DNA of 64,000 bases. Origin: Amphibalanus amphitrite (taxonomy: Eukaryota; Arthropoda; Thecostraca; Balanomorpha; Balanidae). The notes beneath the pieces were generated by a model. That model was not told where the DNA came from. It saw only the letters and a program-made list of their open reading frames with translations, and made no database searches. The stretch is from positions 60,001-124,000 of the forward strand of contig NW_024882198.1 in assembly GCF_019059575.1 (NCBI RefSeq). Reading direction: 5' to 3'. The translations under genes were made by a program, and so were the position numbers. How positions within the stretch are numbered: position 1 is the stretch's first letter; every line of letters begins with the position of its first letter. Below are positions 37,985-50,489 of the stretch, piece by piece.

Positions 37985-40900
37985 TTACAGGTATGGCTCG
38001 GGGAACTCGAAAGTGACGTCCTTGCCGGTCAGCTTTTTGTAAACGGCGCCGAATGTGTCGGTCTGCGAACACACGAACAGAGAGACGGCGTCAGAGGAAT
38101 GCCCGAGACTAGAGAGAGCGGAAACTAGGGACGACAGCTAACAAAATATATCGGCGATTGATGAAGGATAACGGAGTCTCGACGGACATCGAGCGATTCG
38201 AGAAAGAGTGGAGAAAGGAAACCGCTGGTAAGCCGACACAGCAACACATCTAGGAAAATGAAAGTCAACCCCAGAAGCCAAGTGCATAGTGACGGTCGAT
38301 GGGCAAGGTGTAAGGCCTTCCATTGGGTGAAAAATAAACCAGCCTGGAATAAGACCCTAAAACGCCACAGCGGACGGAAAAAGGACGCGGAAACGTTCCG
38401 GTAACACACGGCTCAAATGACGCGGAGATTCCGAGGGCTGAGTATCATAAATACGTCAGAGATTTCAAAAGAAGAGTTGACTTAATCCCTTGCTGAGGGT
38501 TCCAACCCACAAGGTCTTACCCCCCGTTAACCCGCGCCCGGCTGGGGGTCCTGGATTTCCACGCCCTGCTGGGGGGGGGGGGGTGTTTGAACACCCCCCC
38601 CCCTTGTAACTCGGCTCCTGGGCCACGTAGCGATACGCGGAAGGCGGCGTTCGAAAGAGCGTCAAAAATAATGACGAAATCACTTCGGTCAATTTTTTGG
38701 TCAGGTCAAAGGTCAGGTCACCAGAGGTCATTGAAGGCAAAATTTCGCCGATTTCCAGGTCGAATGTCGAAAATTTCCAAGAAGCCAACGCATAACTCGG
38801 GAACCAATAGAGCTACAGCGCCGCGGAAAAGCGCATTCGATAGCCCTATTAACGCCCTTTCTGAATAATTCTCTCAGATTTGACCTAACGTCAACGGTTT
38901 TGCCTGCAGGGGGCAAAAACTGCAAAAATAGCCGATTTTTTCGAAAACAGTTTTTCTGCAATAACTTTTGACCCAAGCCTTGTACGAGCTTACTTTTACC
39001 GGCATCGTGTTCCTCTCGTCAAGACGCATCGAATGAACTATAACTTGACCTTGAAAGGTCAACTTGAAAATTTGACCTCAGGTCAAGGTCATGACCTGAC
39101 CGGAAAGGGTCATGTTGCATATCAGTCGATCCGTATCGTCGAGCTGAACACATGTAAGGCGTTTTCATTGCTCTAGCATGCTTCTATCAAAAGTTATTTG
39201 CGAAAAACTGTTAGATACCATTCGTGACCTAAGATGACCTCAGGGCATAAACAAGGGTCACGGACACCATTTTCATGTTCAGTGTGTCTAAACCACTGGT
39301 AATTCGGTGTTTGGGAGTGTTTATAATGTCTTGCATCCAAAAGAGGCGCATTTCAATTTTCTCCCATTGACTTATAATGGCGAGGTCGCAAAATTGACCT
39401 GACCTTAGGTCATCGATATCAAAATTCTGAGATATACATTTTGTACATGCTATTGCCCTTAGCAATCGCTGAAAGTTTCAAAGCGATCGGTCACTCGGTG
39501 TAGCTATGGCAGACATTGAAAGTTTTTATGAGGTGAGGTCACTTCAAGTGACCTGGTGACCTGACCTTGAATGACCTTGGTCTGAAATTTTCACAACATG
39601 TGTAGAATTGATGTATGATAAGGTGTACCAAAAACGGCGGCGCTCCGCGCCGCCGTTTTTGAGATATTCGCGAAAAACCACAAGGGGGGGTGTTCAAACA
39701 CCCCCCCAGCAGGGCGCGGGTTAAGCAACTAAAACATATGCCACCTCGGTATGTTATGCTCGGTAGAATATAACTAGGGTTACCCGCGTGCTCCGCAACG
39801 CGAAGAAGGGTTATTTTTACCCTTGGGTATTGGTTTGGTCTGTGTCGATTTGGTTGGTATCCATTTCGTTTGATTGCTTTTTGACGGCCGAGCAAATTGT
39901 AATGAAACAAAAAAGATACATCGCATCGAGGCGCCCGTGTCGTATTATCATGCGTTCTACTTAAGAATGATTCGAAAACTGGCGTGAAGTCTTTTGAGGG
40001 CCATCGATGAATTTCGCTAAAAATGACAATGTTATGGTTTGAAACATTTACATTTTTAAGAATACTGTTGCTCATCATGCAAAAATGAAGACTGAACCTT
40101 GGACAGAATTGAATGCTCTTTCCAACGGTGCCATTTTTAATTGCCAGAGATATCAGATCATCCAGCAAAACCCGTGTAATTAATAAAGTTGTACATCATC
40201 GACAAACACCATTTTCTCCAGCGATTTGTACCACCTTGGCGTCGATTAATTCGCTATTCACAATTTCCACATGAGAGGCGGTACATTTGTATTGCTAATA
40301 GGCGTTGTTCCAACTCGCTCCGTCTAACGGTCACCTGAAAATAATATAAATTCCCAAATCCATCCAAAAAGTCAATTTTCCTAATAAAAGTGTCCTCCCC
40401 GGTGCACGTGGCGCGTGTTATCCTCTGCATCGCACACCATTCGATAGCCCGTTCGATTCTCTACACGATGCTGTTTTCCCCGTGCCGGTCGGATCCCTGG
40501 TCACCAAGATATTGCACCGGGACCGGAGCCGTGTCGGTCAAAATTAGCCGTTTTCGCCCGATTTCGCACGCCGATTTATACATGTAAAGTCTATGACGCG
40601 AATTTGCACTTTTTGGGCACGCACCACGCGCTCCCTATCAATCCGATGGAGCCCAGACCCCTCAAAGGCACGTCGCGCATCCTTGATCTATGAGTTGTGC
40701 AAATTTCACCGCGCTAGGTGCAACGGTCTGGCCTGTAGTCCACGCAAAGCAGCACCAAGTCGGGACCTCGGTAACGGACAGACGCACCCTCCTCAAATAG
40801 TAATATAGATGTTAGAGATTTCACAAGAAGTCTCCGAGCCAAACCAACCAATGTCGACTTCTCTTCGCTATTGACAACGACCAACGTAGAACGCGCTCAG

Positions 40901-43900
40901 AATAGAAGCATTCCCCACTTCATTGCTACCACTGAAACCATTCTCCCAAGCACACCTACCCAGGGCCAGATCACCTCCCTCCCACCCAACACACAGTACG
41001 GCTACCGAGTGCCGAGCTCCGTCGGCCGGGCCGTCCGTGGACCCACCTTGTGTTCGATGTTGGTCTGCTGCGCCTTGTCCAGGTGCACCTTGATCAGCCG
41101 CGAGCCGTCCAGCTTTATCCGGATGCGCTTGCCGACGATCTCGGCGGGGTAGACGAGGTCCTCGAGGATCATCTCGTGGACGTGCGTCAGCGTCCGGCTG
41201 CGGGCGAGGGGGGGGGGGGGTCGGAGGTCAGCGCACCGTCGCACACTCGGGGGAAGGGGAAAGTGATCATAATATCGTGCTGGTGAACTACTTCGAACTT
41301 CTGTTACACCCTTTTAAACTGCAACTAAGAAAACCACAATGTCGGTCCGTACAATCCGCTAAAATAAAGAATAAGTCTAGCGTTGTGTGCAGATGATGCT
41401 CTTCCCGTGTGCCCCAGACCCCAAACGGCTACCACTCGGCCTCCCGCACCTCATGGGCCGCTTCTGCTTGCTCTTGTTGTTCATCTTGCGGGTGGGCTTG
41501 GGCAGGATGCGGCGCTGAGCGATGAACACCACCTGACGGCCGCTGAACTTTTTCTCCAGCTCGCGCACCAGGCGGGTCTGGATCTTCTGGTAGGCGCGCA
41601 TCTGGGGCACCGGTACGAACACTACGATCGCCTGCGGGGAGAGGTCATACAGTCAGCGGGGGAGGTCATACAGTCATACACAGGGTGGACTGTGGTGACA
41701 GGAAAAAATAAAAAAAAAATGATGACATTGCTGTTCCATCAAGAATGTGAATGTCTCGCCCGACGCAGCAAAGTTGCAAGGAGCCAGAGAACTAAAAAAA
41801 TCGATTAAAGTCCGAGCAATAAATTATGAAGCAACTCTGCTTTGTAAATAAAAAAGATAAAAATTCCAACTTAACAATAGATGCGAAATTAATCAACGTC
41901 ACGTATCACAGCTCATGGATAGGTCACTGGTCAATTTCCTCAAATCTGTTTAATGACTTTAATAATATGGCCCCAGGTCACATAACGCTCGCAGCACTCC
42001 TTCAGTTTCAGGATGACATTGTTGTCTGGCCGGAAGCCAGCCACCATTTTTAATATAGTGTGGTGTGGTGTGAATTTTCAATTCGGTGGTGAGGGCAAAA
42101 CCAGGGCAACGTGCTAAAAAAATGGCGCTGGAACAGCACAATCCACGATAATTACGGAGCGAGCGTAGTCTTTCCTTAGATTAACAGAATCTAAATTTCT
42201 GATTTAAGAAATTTCTGAGTATGAGCGGCCGGCCGGCCGTGCGGACGCTTTTGCGAGGCTCATATCTCAGCAACCACTTGACCGATTTACACGCGGTAAT
42301 TTTTGTAGGGTAGCTTCATTCCTTCTACCAAGTATTGGACTATTCCCGATACATGTGGGTGACCCCTTAGGCACGTGCCACGTGCAAAACGAAGAGGTGT
42401 CAGTTTCGTAATTGTTGCAATATCTCGGTAACTACTTGGCCGATTGCGCTGAAAGTTGGCATGTAGGTAGGCACCCACTAGGCACTGCATATCCACGTGC
42501 CAGAGTTGGGGTGCTGCTGCACGTGCGCACGTTCAGGGGTCGTTTCCAGATCTCGAGAACGGCTGGACCGATGGCGCTCAAATTTGGTACACGGCTAGGG
42601 ACCAGCTAGTAGGGTGTCGTGCACAAGTCAGTTGGGACCCATTTTGCACGTGCGCACGTGCAGGGTGCCGCTTCCAGATCTCGAGAACGGCTGGGCCGAT
42701 TGTGCTCAAATTTGGCACATCGCAAGAGACCGGTTAGTAGGGTGCCGTGCACAAGTCAGTTCGAGGTACCCCCTCGAAATTTCGCACGTGCAAGGCTCAC
42801 CCTCTCGCTCGCTCAGTTAGTCGCCCCAAAAGGCGTTATACTGGTAATAACTAATTACGGAGCGAGCGAAGCGAGCGTAGTCTTTCCTTAGATTAACGGA
42901 AATTTCTGAGTATGAGCGGCCGGCCGGCCGGCCGTGCGGACGCTTTTGCGAGGCTTATATCTCAGCAACCACTTGACCGATTTACACGCGGTAATTTTTG
43001 TAGGGTAGCTTCATTCCTTCTACCAAGTATTGGACTATTCCCGATGCATGTGGGTGACCCCTTATGCACGTGCCACGTGCGAAACGAAGAGGTGTCCGTT
43101 TTGTAATTGTTGCAATATCTCGGTAACTACTTGGCCGATTGCGCTGAAAGTTGGCATGTAGGTAGGCACCCACTAGGCACTGCATATCCATGTGCCAGAG
43201 TTGGGGTGCTGCAGCACGTGCGCACGTTCAGGGGTCGTTTCCAGATCTCGAGAACGGCTGGACCGATGGCGCTCAAATTTGGTACACGGTTAGGGACCAG
43301 TTAGTAGGGTGCCGTGCACAACTCAGTTGGGACCCATTTTGCACGTGCGCACGTGCAGGGTGCCGCTTCCAGATCTCGAGAACGGCTGGGCCGATTGTGC
43401 TCAAATTTGGCATATTGCTAGAGACCGGTTAGTAGGGTGCCGTGCTCAATTCAGTTGGAGGTACCCCCTCGAAATTTCGTACGTGCAAGGCCCACCCTCT
43501 CGCTCGCTCCGTTAGTCGCCCCAAAAGGCGTTATACTGGTAATTAACTAATGACTGTTACCTACTTAAGGTAAAAACTTAGGGTAAAGCTGGTGAATAGA
43601 CTGTCTCACCTTTTGTTCTCAGATCGCCTCAGGAACCTCAATTTACCTACTCAGGAATTCGGACGGAAGCGGTCGGATATCATCGAGACTTTCAAAATTT
43701 TGAAAAGCCTCGACAAGATGGACTACCAAAGAGAATGCCCGTGTTGTCAAAACAGCATGTTCAAGAACTCTCTCAGCCGTGTCAACCGAGGTCACGATCA
43801 AAAGCTTCAAGTTCAGCGTAAGTTAGGACCTAGAAAAGCAATCCTTGCGGTATGAGTACCTCAGACATGGAACAAGCTGTCAAACCACACCATCGATGCT

Positions 43901-44716
43901 CTAAATGCTGACGTCTCAAAGTACAGATTGGGGGAGGAATGGAAGGACCACTCTGAAAAGTTCAACTACAAGTTCTCATACTAATGATCATCATTGGCCA
44001 TGAGTTTATGTCCCTACTGCGCATGGCAGCCAACTCGTCTTCATTAGACGAGGAGGCATCTCTTGAGTAAAGGGCCTGATTACTTGAGAGGGTACTATTG
44101 ACCTTTACTTAAGGTAAATACTAAAGGTAAATACTTGAGGTAAATAATAACACAATGGGGACTCAGCACTAGCAGGGACTGCAAGAAAGCTGAACTCCGC
44201 TGATACTGTCAGTGGACGGCACCAGTGCAATTTCCTGCCAAATTAAATTTCCTGCCAAATTAAAGTGTGAACTTGAAATTCTAATTGTTCTCCTGTTGTG
44301 ATGTGGCCTTATCCGGATTTCTTGCTTGGTCAGGGCAAATTTCTCCTCACAACTTGAACTGGTGAAAGCAATCAAGTCTCTTGGATCTCCATCAATGATC
44401 AATTAATTAAATTTTCATTCATGTCAAAGAAAAGTATGCAATTATCAAGCCCAGCCAAAACACAGCAGCCAACCCTAAAAATACATACATGCATTAACAT
44501 CACAAGCCTTCCACATATAGAGGGGCAAAAATTTCAGTACTGGCCCACCTTCTTGTCTCCGGCATCGACCTCCTTGGCGGCAGTGATGTGGAGCTCCTTG
44601 AGCTGCTGCTTCAGGTCAGTGTTGGCCTCCAGCTCCAGCAAAGCCTGGCCAATCGAGTTCTCAAAGTCTGTCGGCTTGTCGCCGGCCTTCTTGACAATCT
44701 TTGTTGCCAGTGCCAT
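37985..44716 (-). CDS. RPS7: Ribosomal protein S7 (eS7), 192 aa
   Basis: A component of the small ribosomal subunit. Coding exons on the minus strand: 44716-44549, 41631-41450, 41197-41047, 38062-37985. All introns are GT-AG and phases join. The product starts [19 protein letters not shown], continues [35 protein letters not shown] and [20 protein letters not shown], and ends [17 protein letters not shown]. The length of 192 compares with 194 in human. The acceptor AG lies directly before the ATG, so exon 1 is non-coding (about 45345-45317). The third intron is nearly 3 kb and contains a TTAA/CCCGCG transposon; the first coding intron contains a 690-bp tandem duplication and a LINE fragment. 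Confidence 0.95.
38527..39724. mobile_element. TTAA/CCCGCG element, copy B, 1.2 kb
   Basis: TTAACCCGCGCCC at the left and GGGCGCGGGTTAA at the right, with poly-G and poly-C tracts inside both ends. The interior is dense in TGACCT/AGGTCA words, including AGGTCAAAGGTCA (38705-38717). No protein. It lies in the last RPS7 intron. Confidence 0.85.
42151..43545. repeat. Tandem pair of about 690-bp repeat units
   Basis: Two copies (about 42151-42850 and 42853-43545) begin ATTACGGAGCGAGCG and end GGCGTTATACTGGTAA. Each contains two to three sub-copies of GATCTCGAGAACGGCTGG followed by TCAAATTTGG, and many CACGTG words. Identity between the two is high. It lies inside an RPS7 intron. Confidence 0.88.
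43592..43984 (+). pseudogene. 3' end of a LINE reverse-transcriptase ORF
   Basis: Encodes the C-terminal tail typical of non-LTR retrotransposon ORF2: [32 protein letters not shown], then [17 protein letters not shown]. One in-frame TGA (43853-43855) falls where Arg (CGA) would be expected, a CpG decay. The rest of the element is absent, as in 5'-truncated LINE copies. It lies in an RPS7 intron. Confidence 0.72.
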
Positions 44717-45316
44717 CTGTGAACACCAAACGAGATTAGCACATTAGCATGTGGCCAGAAAAAGCAGTTTTTTTGCTTTGATTCATATAGCATTCCTCAT
44801 AAGGTAGTGAAACAGATGAAAAATATGTAAACACCTGGTAATACTCGAGGCAAATGCAGTCCCACAAACGGCAAGAAACATATAATGTGCAGAAATTGTT
44901 ACCATTGGCATGTCAAGGCTGAAAGAAGGCAAAACAAAACATAACAATGAAAGCCTTATCTAACTAACTACTTAACTACTTATCTAACTAACTACCACAA
45001 GTCAACCATGAATAATAGGTATCAGAACCAAAACTGCAACAGGCCTATCAAACACACAAACTCTAATGCTCTAGCACAGATGGTCCTCCTAATTAGCACG
45101 TCGAAGGAAAACAAACCGATGACTACAATTGACAAAACCGCAAATCGACAGAACACACGGACCATTCGTTCATGAGGTAGGTACTCAGGAAGTTTGCGAT
45201 ATACCGAAGAGTTGCAGGAATTAAAAAGCTGGAGTTATTGCTAATGGGAAACGACATATAACAATGTTAAATGAGTTATTGCTCTTCATTATAATGAAAA
45301 TACATAATCGACGCAC

Positions 45317-45345
45317 CTTGCCCGGCTAAAGCGGAACCACGAAAG
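45317..45345 (-). promoter_or_regulatory. RPS7: RPS7 non-coding first exon with TOP-like start
   Basis: Read on the minus strand, CTTTCGTGGTTCCGC leads to GCCGGGCAAG and the donor GTGCGT. A C followed by pyrimidines at the cap site is the 5'TOP arrangement of ribosomal protein mRNAs, which puts translation under growth control. The start site is inferred. Confidence 0.6.
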
Positions 45346-45820
45346 ACAGGCTGACAGCGCTGCTGTAAACATTTCGAAAAATATTTTTTTTTTGCATGAA
45401 CGATTTTTATTTTGTCATTCAAATATTTTATGAATATTCTTTCCCCTTTAATTTGCCTCCGATTAACCTCAAGTTAATTTAGGATGAAAATTTTCCTCAA
45501 ATATTCTGAAACAGCTCGCGCCAAATAAAAAGGCATGTTGCTTTGAGATTGCGCGAGCAGCACCAGCAGATTTAGGCCAATGGAATTGCAGTGTTTCGGC
45601 TCTTTGAAACAACATAACCAATGAAAGAAGGTCAATTCACACACTTCTATCGAACTGAACACTGCAAGAAAAGTACTTCTTCGCGCCAGAACTTGTTTTG
45701 TTTTGACACGGCGCTGAAACGCTGGGGTGTAATTTCTGTCAAATTTCGTAATTTTATGAGTTGTTGTGTCAGTTTTGTATCCTTATTTCTTTCATCGGAA
45801 TCCTCCCGTATTGATCTATC
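45346..45820. promoter_or_regulatory. Bidirectional RPS7/RPA1 promoter region
   Basis: Fewer than 480 bases separate the RPS7 cap region (minus) from the RPA1 start codon (plus). TCGCGCCAAA at 45516-45525 is a textbook E2F site on its complementary strand, and TTCGCGCC at about 45681 is a second, weaker one. E2F control suits RPA1, an S-phase replication gene. No TATA box is evident. Confidence 0.6.
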
Positions 45821-48800
45821 ATGGATCATCAACTAACAACAGGTGCTATTGTGAAAATGCTCAATGGAGAAAAGGTTGATAATGCAGTTCTCCAAGTCAT
45901 ATCTCACAAAAGGGTCGTAGGTAAGTCGTTTTCAGCTGTTTTCTTTTGTGATTTAGCACTGGACTTAAGCCATATACCATACCAATGATATATTATAAGT
46001 CTTGACAAACAGTGTTTGCAGCTAACCTCGTTTAAATGTTGTGCAACTGGTGCTGTGTTGGTCTCAGTCTGGTTGTGACTATCAGAGGAAATGACCGGAG
46101 CCCAGAGGGCTGTTCGGGCCCATGCATAGATCTGTGCTGTGTGCGTCATACTTGGGTGATGACATCAGCTGCCTGGCTCCACCCACTCATTGTACGGTGG
46201 GGCCGACCACGTTTGGCATTTCTGCAGTGCAGGAAATCTGTGGTGCAGGTGGAATGGTGGTTTTCGTTTTAAAAAAAAAACCTTGCCGGCACAGGCCATT
46301 TTGCGTAGTTACCCCCTCGTATTTGGACCCTGATCGAGCCAGAGCTTAAATGCTCAAATGGTTGTTAAATTTGAATTCAGCTTCAAAAAGTAGCTTAGTA
46401 AAATGTAAAACTCGGAACAGTGAACTGAGGTCACCAAAGGTCAATGACCTGACCTGACGTTCAGGTGATCTTGACATCCACCCTTATGCATGGGAGCAAC
46501 ATCAAATCACATGTTTGAACGTTTGAAACCACGAAAAGCATGCAAACGCGCGGCAAATGCGAGCCGACATACCTACGCCGAAACGCAAACATGGTTTCAG
46601 AAAGTAGGGCCCTGTTTCACCGGTGATAGCAGCACGCTGCTTTTACACGTGTCAAATTGGGTTTCCATGGAGACATCAACAGGCCCATTGCTCCAACACT
46701 ACCACACGTGTGACGTCAGCTCGCGCAATTTGATAGCAGCGTGGTAGCAGCGTCCCGTGAAACACCGCCTAGGTCACAGGTCAAAGGGACTTTGGGTCGG
46801 GTCATGAAATTTTCAGGGTAGGTGTAAAATTGATCAATGCAAGGGTACTGAACGTTTCGTCGCGATCGGCCGCTTTTTACGCGAGTTATTCGCGAAAAAC
46901 CGGGGGGGGATTATTACGCGAGGGGAGGGAGAGGACCGCTGGGGTCGGTCCCCTCCCTCCCCCGGCAGTGCCGCCGGCGGTGCACCGTCCGTGCCGCGCC
47001 GCCGGCCACGTTGCGACACGTTGCGGTCTCGCTTGGGGAGCGGACCGGGACCGGGGTCCGGGACCACGCTGCCGGGACCGCCCCGGGGCAGACTGCGGTC
47101 CGCGACCGTTCACCACGCCTGCACTGGCGGTTTGAGAGCCACCGGCGCCGGTCACAGTGCACACGGCGCCGGTTTGAGGACCCCCGGGACGATGACTGGG
47201 GTCTGGTGGGCGGGGCGGGGCGGGTCGTTTGGGCTCCATTTGGGATCGGCCGCTTTTTACGCGAGTTATTCGCGAAAAACCTTAGGGGGGCCGTTGCATC
47301 ACCCCCCCCCCCCACCTGTGCCGGCGAGGGTTAAATGCAGTTGTCTGTTGTCAAAAGCAATGTTCCACTGAAAAGAGTGATAATTGTATGAAAAACACTA
47401 TACAACCTTCATACAATAAGAAGGGCAAAAAAGGGCAGCACTTTTAACCTGCGCCCTGCTGGGGGAGGGCTATTCCCCCCCCCCCCTCCAGACTGTTCGA
47501 TAAATCTCCAGAACCGCTGCGCTGATCGTCAGCAAACTTTCAGAACCCTCCCGGGCATCAATTTTACATATTATTACCAAACATTTTTCCAAAAGCTATA
47601 AGTTGGCCGCAAATGACGTCAGAGTGACGTCATGTTCTGCCGTTTTCGACCAAAAAAAAGGTTTCGCGAGAATAGCTGTCACCTTTTTCAAACATGCACC
47701 TACTTTGACCGTGTGACCCCGCCTCTTGTGACCCCACCTGCCATGACCCCGCCTCGTGTGACCCGCCTGCCATGACCCCGCCTCGTGTGACCCCGCCTGC
47801 CATGACCCCGCCTCGTGTGACCCCGCCTGCTGCAGGTGACACGGAGCGGTACCGGCTGCTCATCTCGGACGGACAGCACATGAACAGCTTCGCCATGCTG
47901 GGCACCCAGCTGGTCTACATGATTCACGAGAACCAGCTGGCGCCCAACACCGTGTTCAGACTCAACCGCTACGTCTCCAACACCGTCAACGGCACCAAGA
48001 AGATCATCATCCTGCTGGACATCACGGTCCTAGTCCCCGGCGCGCAGACCGGCAAGATCGGCAACCCGCAGGCCTACGCGGCGGGCAGCACTCCGGCCCC
48101 GGCCGCTGCGGCCCCCGCCCCGGCGGCTCCGGCTCCCGCGCCGGCCTTCAAAAACTCGACCAGCAACGGAGCGATGGCGGCGCGCCCGGTCGCCGCGCCG
48201 CCGGCCGCCACTGGCCAGCTGTCCGCGCAGAACGTGATGCCCATCGCGCACCTGACGCCCTACGCCAACAAGTGGACCATCAAGGCGCGCGTCACCAGCA
48301 AGAGCGACATCCGCACGTGGAGTAACGCTCGCGGCGAGGGGAAGCTGTTCTCGTTCGAGCTGCTCGACGAGAGCGGAGAGATTCGCTGCACGGCGTTCAA
48401 GGAACAGTGCGACAAGTTCTACGACTTCCTAGAGCCGAACAAGGTCTACTACCTGAGTCAGGCCTTCCTGAAGCCGGCCAACAAGCAGTTCTGCGGCACG
48501 ATCCAGCACGACTTTGAGCTGACGCTCAACCACAACTCGATTATCGAGCCGTGCATGGACGACTCCTCCATCCCGGGGATGCAGTTCAACTTTGTGCCCA
48601 TCTCTGACCTGCAGACCATGGAGAAGACCGGCCTGGTGGATGTGATCGGCGTCTGCAAGGAGGCCGGCGACCTGGACCGCATCATGTCCCGCAAGCTCAG
48701 CAAGGAGCTCACCAAGCGGGACCTGAAGCTGGTCGACCAGAGCAACACGGAGGTCACACTGACGCTGTGGGGCTCGCAGGCCGAGAGCTTCGACGCCGCC

Positions 48801-50489
48801 GGCAACCCGGTGGTGGCCATCAAGGGCGCGCGCCTCTCCGACTTCAACGGCTGCAGCCTCAGCTCGGGCGGCAACAGCAAGCTGCAGCTGAACCCCGACA
48901 TCGACCAGACCTACAAACTCAAGGGCTGGTACGAGAACGAGGGCGTCAACATGGAGTCCAAATCCATCTCGACGCGAGCCGCCCGGCCGGACAACTTCAA
49001 GACGTTCGCCCAGGCCAAACACGAGAACATCGGCGGTACTGGCGAGCCGGGGTACTACAGCGTGTGTGCCACCATCCTGCAGTTGCGCAGCGAGAACTGC
49101 CTCTACCAGTCGTGTCCTAACGGCGACTGCAAGAAGAAGGTGATCGACCAGCAGAACGGCACGTTCCGCTGCGAGAAGTGTAACGAGCAGTTCTCGGAGT
49201 TCCGGTGGCGGGCGCTGATGCAGATGAACGTGGCCGATATGACTGACAACCAGTGGGTCACTGCCTTCCAGGTGAGACGATCGGCGCTTATTACCCCCCT
49301 CCCCCCCCCCCCCACATACACACACATACACACACACAGACACACAGACACACAGACACACAACCAGTGGGTCACTGCCTTCCAGGTGAGACGATCGGCG
49401 CTTATTACCCCCCTCCCCCCACATACATACACACAGACACACAACCAGTGGGTCACTGCCTTCCAGGTGAGACGATCGGCGCTTATTACCCCCCTCCCCC
49501 CCCCCACACACACACATACACACACAGACACACAGACACACAACCAGTGGGTCACTGCCTTCCAGGTGAGACGATCGGCGCTTATATCCCCCCCCCCCCT
49601 CCCACACACACACACACGCCACAGACACAGCCAGTCGGTCCACCATAGGCTCACATCACACGCCTTCATCACAAATACGCTATTGATTGGGCACTGCCTT
49701 CCAGTAGGCACATAATGAGCCTACTGTTGAGACACCTTCAAACCCAAACAGTTCACCTTCTATGTGAGACCGACATCTACGATTTATCCTCTGAGGGATG
49801 CACACTGCACAGATCATTGCTGCAATGTGGAATGTTCATTTTGACCGCTGGTAATGCGTTTTGTCAATAGTGAAGCGACACTACACCTTCTTGTACCTTC
49901 TTGCTGTTAGCTCGCTCAAAGCTCGCAGGCTCTTTGTAGCATTTTTAGTTGCGTTCAGAGTATCGCTCCAGCATTGGCGACTATTATCGATGCAGCCACA
50001 ATCATTTGCAGATATTTTGTCGTTCTAAACAGAATGAAATATAAAAAGACATTCCTGCCAGTCATATACCTAGCTGAGTCGGACCAGCCTTTAATTCGTA
50101 TGCCTGTTGTGGTCACTGTATTGTTGCTAGTCGTCCCCCAGCCCCCCCCCCCATGCCCTGAGAAGGCGGCAGAATATGTGTTGATCCCCCTTTCCCTTTC
50201 TCAGGAGACCGCCGAGGCGGTGCTCGGAATCTCTGCCGACGAGCTCGGCAGGATGCGCGACTCAGATCCGGAGCGATTCCAGGCCGTCTTCAACCGGGCC
50301 ACCTTCAAACAGTTCAACATGAAGCTGCGGGCCAAGATGGAGTCCTACAACGACGAGTCGCGCATGCGCGTTGTGGTGTCGGCGGCGGCGCCCGTGTCGG
50401 CTGACCTGGAGGCTCACAAGCGCCGGCTCAGAGAGGAGATCATCGCCATGGGCGGCCAGCCCAACGAAGAGAAGATGGTGGTCGACTAG
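45821..50489 (+). CDS. RPA1: Replication protein A 70-kDa subunit, 606 aa
   Basis: Binds single-stranded DNA during replication, repair and recombination as part of the RPA trimer. Exons: 45821-45920, 47836-49271, 50205-50489; junction phases join exactly. Protein order: RPA70N domain (MDHQLTTGAIVKMLNGEKV to about 115), Ala/Pro-rich linker, DBD-A from about residue 168 (MPIAHLTPYANKWTIKARV), DBD-B from about 279 (NFVPISDLQTM), DBD-C from about 440 with the zinc ribbon CPNGDC and FRCEKC, and a C-terminal trimerisation helix region in the last exon (ETAEAVLGISADELG). The length of 606 compares with 616 in human. Exon 2 is unusually long and its 3' boundary is tandemly repeated. Intron 1 holds two TTAA/CCCGCG-related copies. 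Confidence 0.95.
46280..47334. mobile_element. TTAA-ended element with GC-rich insert, copy C
   Basis: The right end reads CCTGTGCCGGCGAGGGTTAA (47315-47334) and the left end CCTTGCCGGCACAGG (46281-46295) after TTAA plus an A-run. The interior shares GAGTTATTCGCGAAAAACC and TGACC-rich text with copy B. A GC-rich module (about 46926-47225) sits between two 38-base direct repeats. It lies in RPA1 intron 1. Confidence 0.65.
47446..47682. mobile_element. Truncated TTAA/CCCGCG element, copy D
   Basis: About 237 bases closely matching the left end of copy A (TTAACCTGCGCCCTG, then AAATCTCCAGAACCGCTGCG, then GACGTCAGAGTGACGTCATG). It stops abruptly inside the shared text. It lies in RPA1 intron 1, just before the CCCCGCCT array. 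Confidence 0.8.
47704..47835 (+). repeat. 15/30-bp array forming the RPA1 intron 1 pyrimidine tract
   Basis: Units of TGACCCCGCCTGCCATGACC repeat up to the acceptor CTGCTGCAG at 47827-47835. The array supplies the pyrimidine-rich tract and CTGC before the real splice site. Confidence 0.85.
49251..49590 (+). repeat. RPA1: Donor-site ladder, RPA1 exon 2/intron 2
   Basis: The exon end CAGTGGGTCACTGCCTTCCAG with GTGAGACGATCGG is present four times, with donors at 49272, 49386, 49467 and 49566, separated by poly-C and CA tracts. Spacings of 114, 81 and 99 are all multiples of three and no stop falls between, so every donor keeps the frame. A decayed fifth copy lies at about 49690. Confidence 0.92.

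Noticed and set aside
48429..49646. 405-residue frame on the minus strand opposite RPA1
   Set aside because: Shadow of a GC-rich coding exon; no recognisable domain, while the plus strand encodes conserved RPA1.
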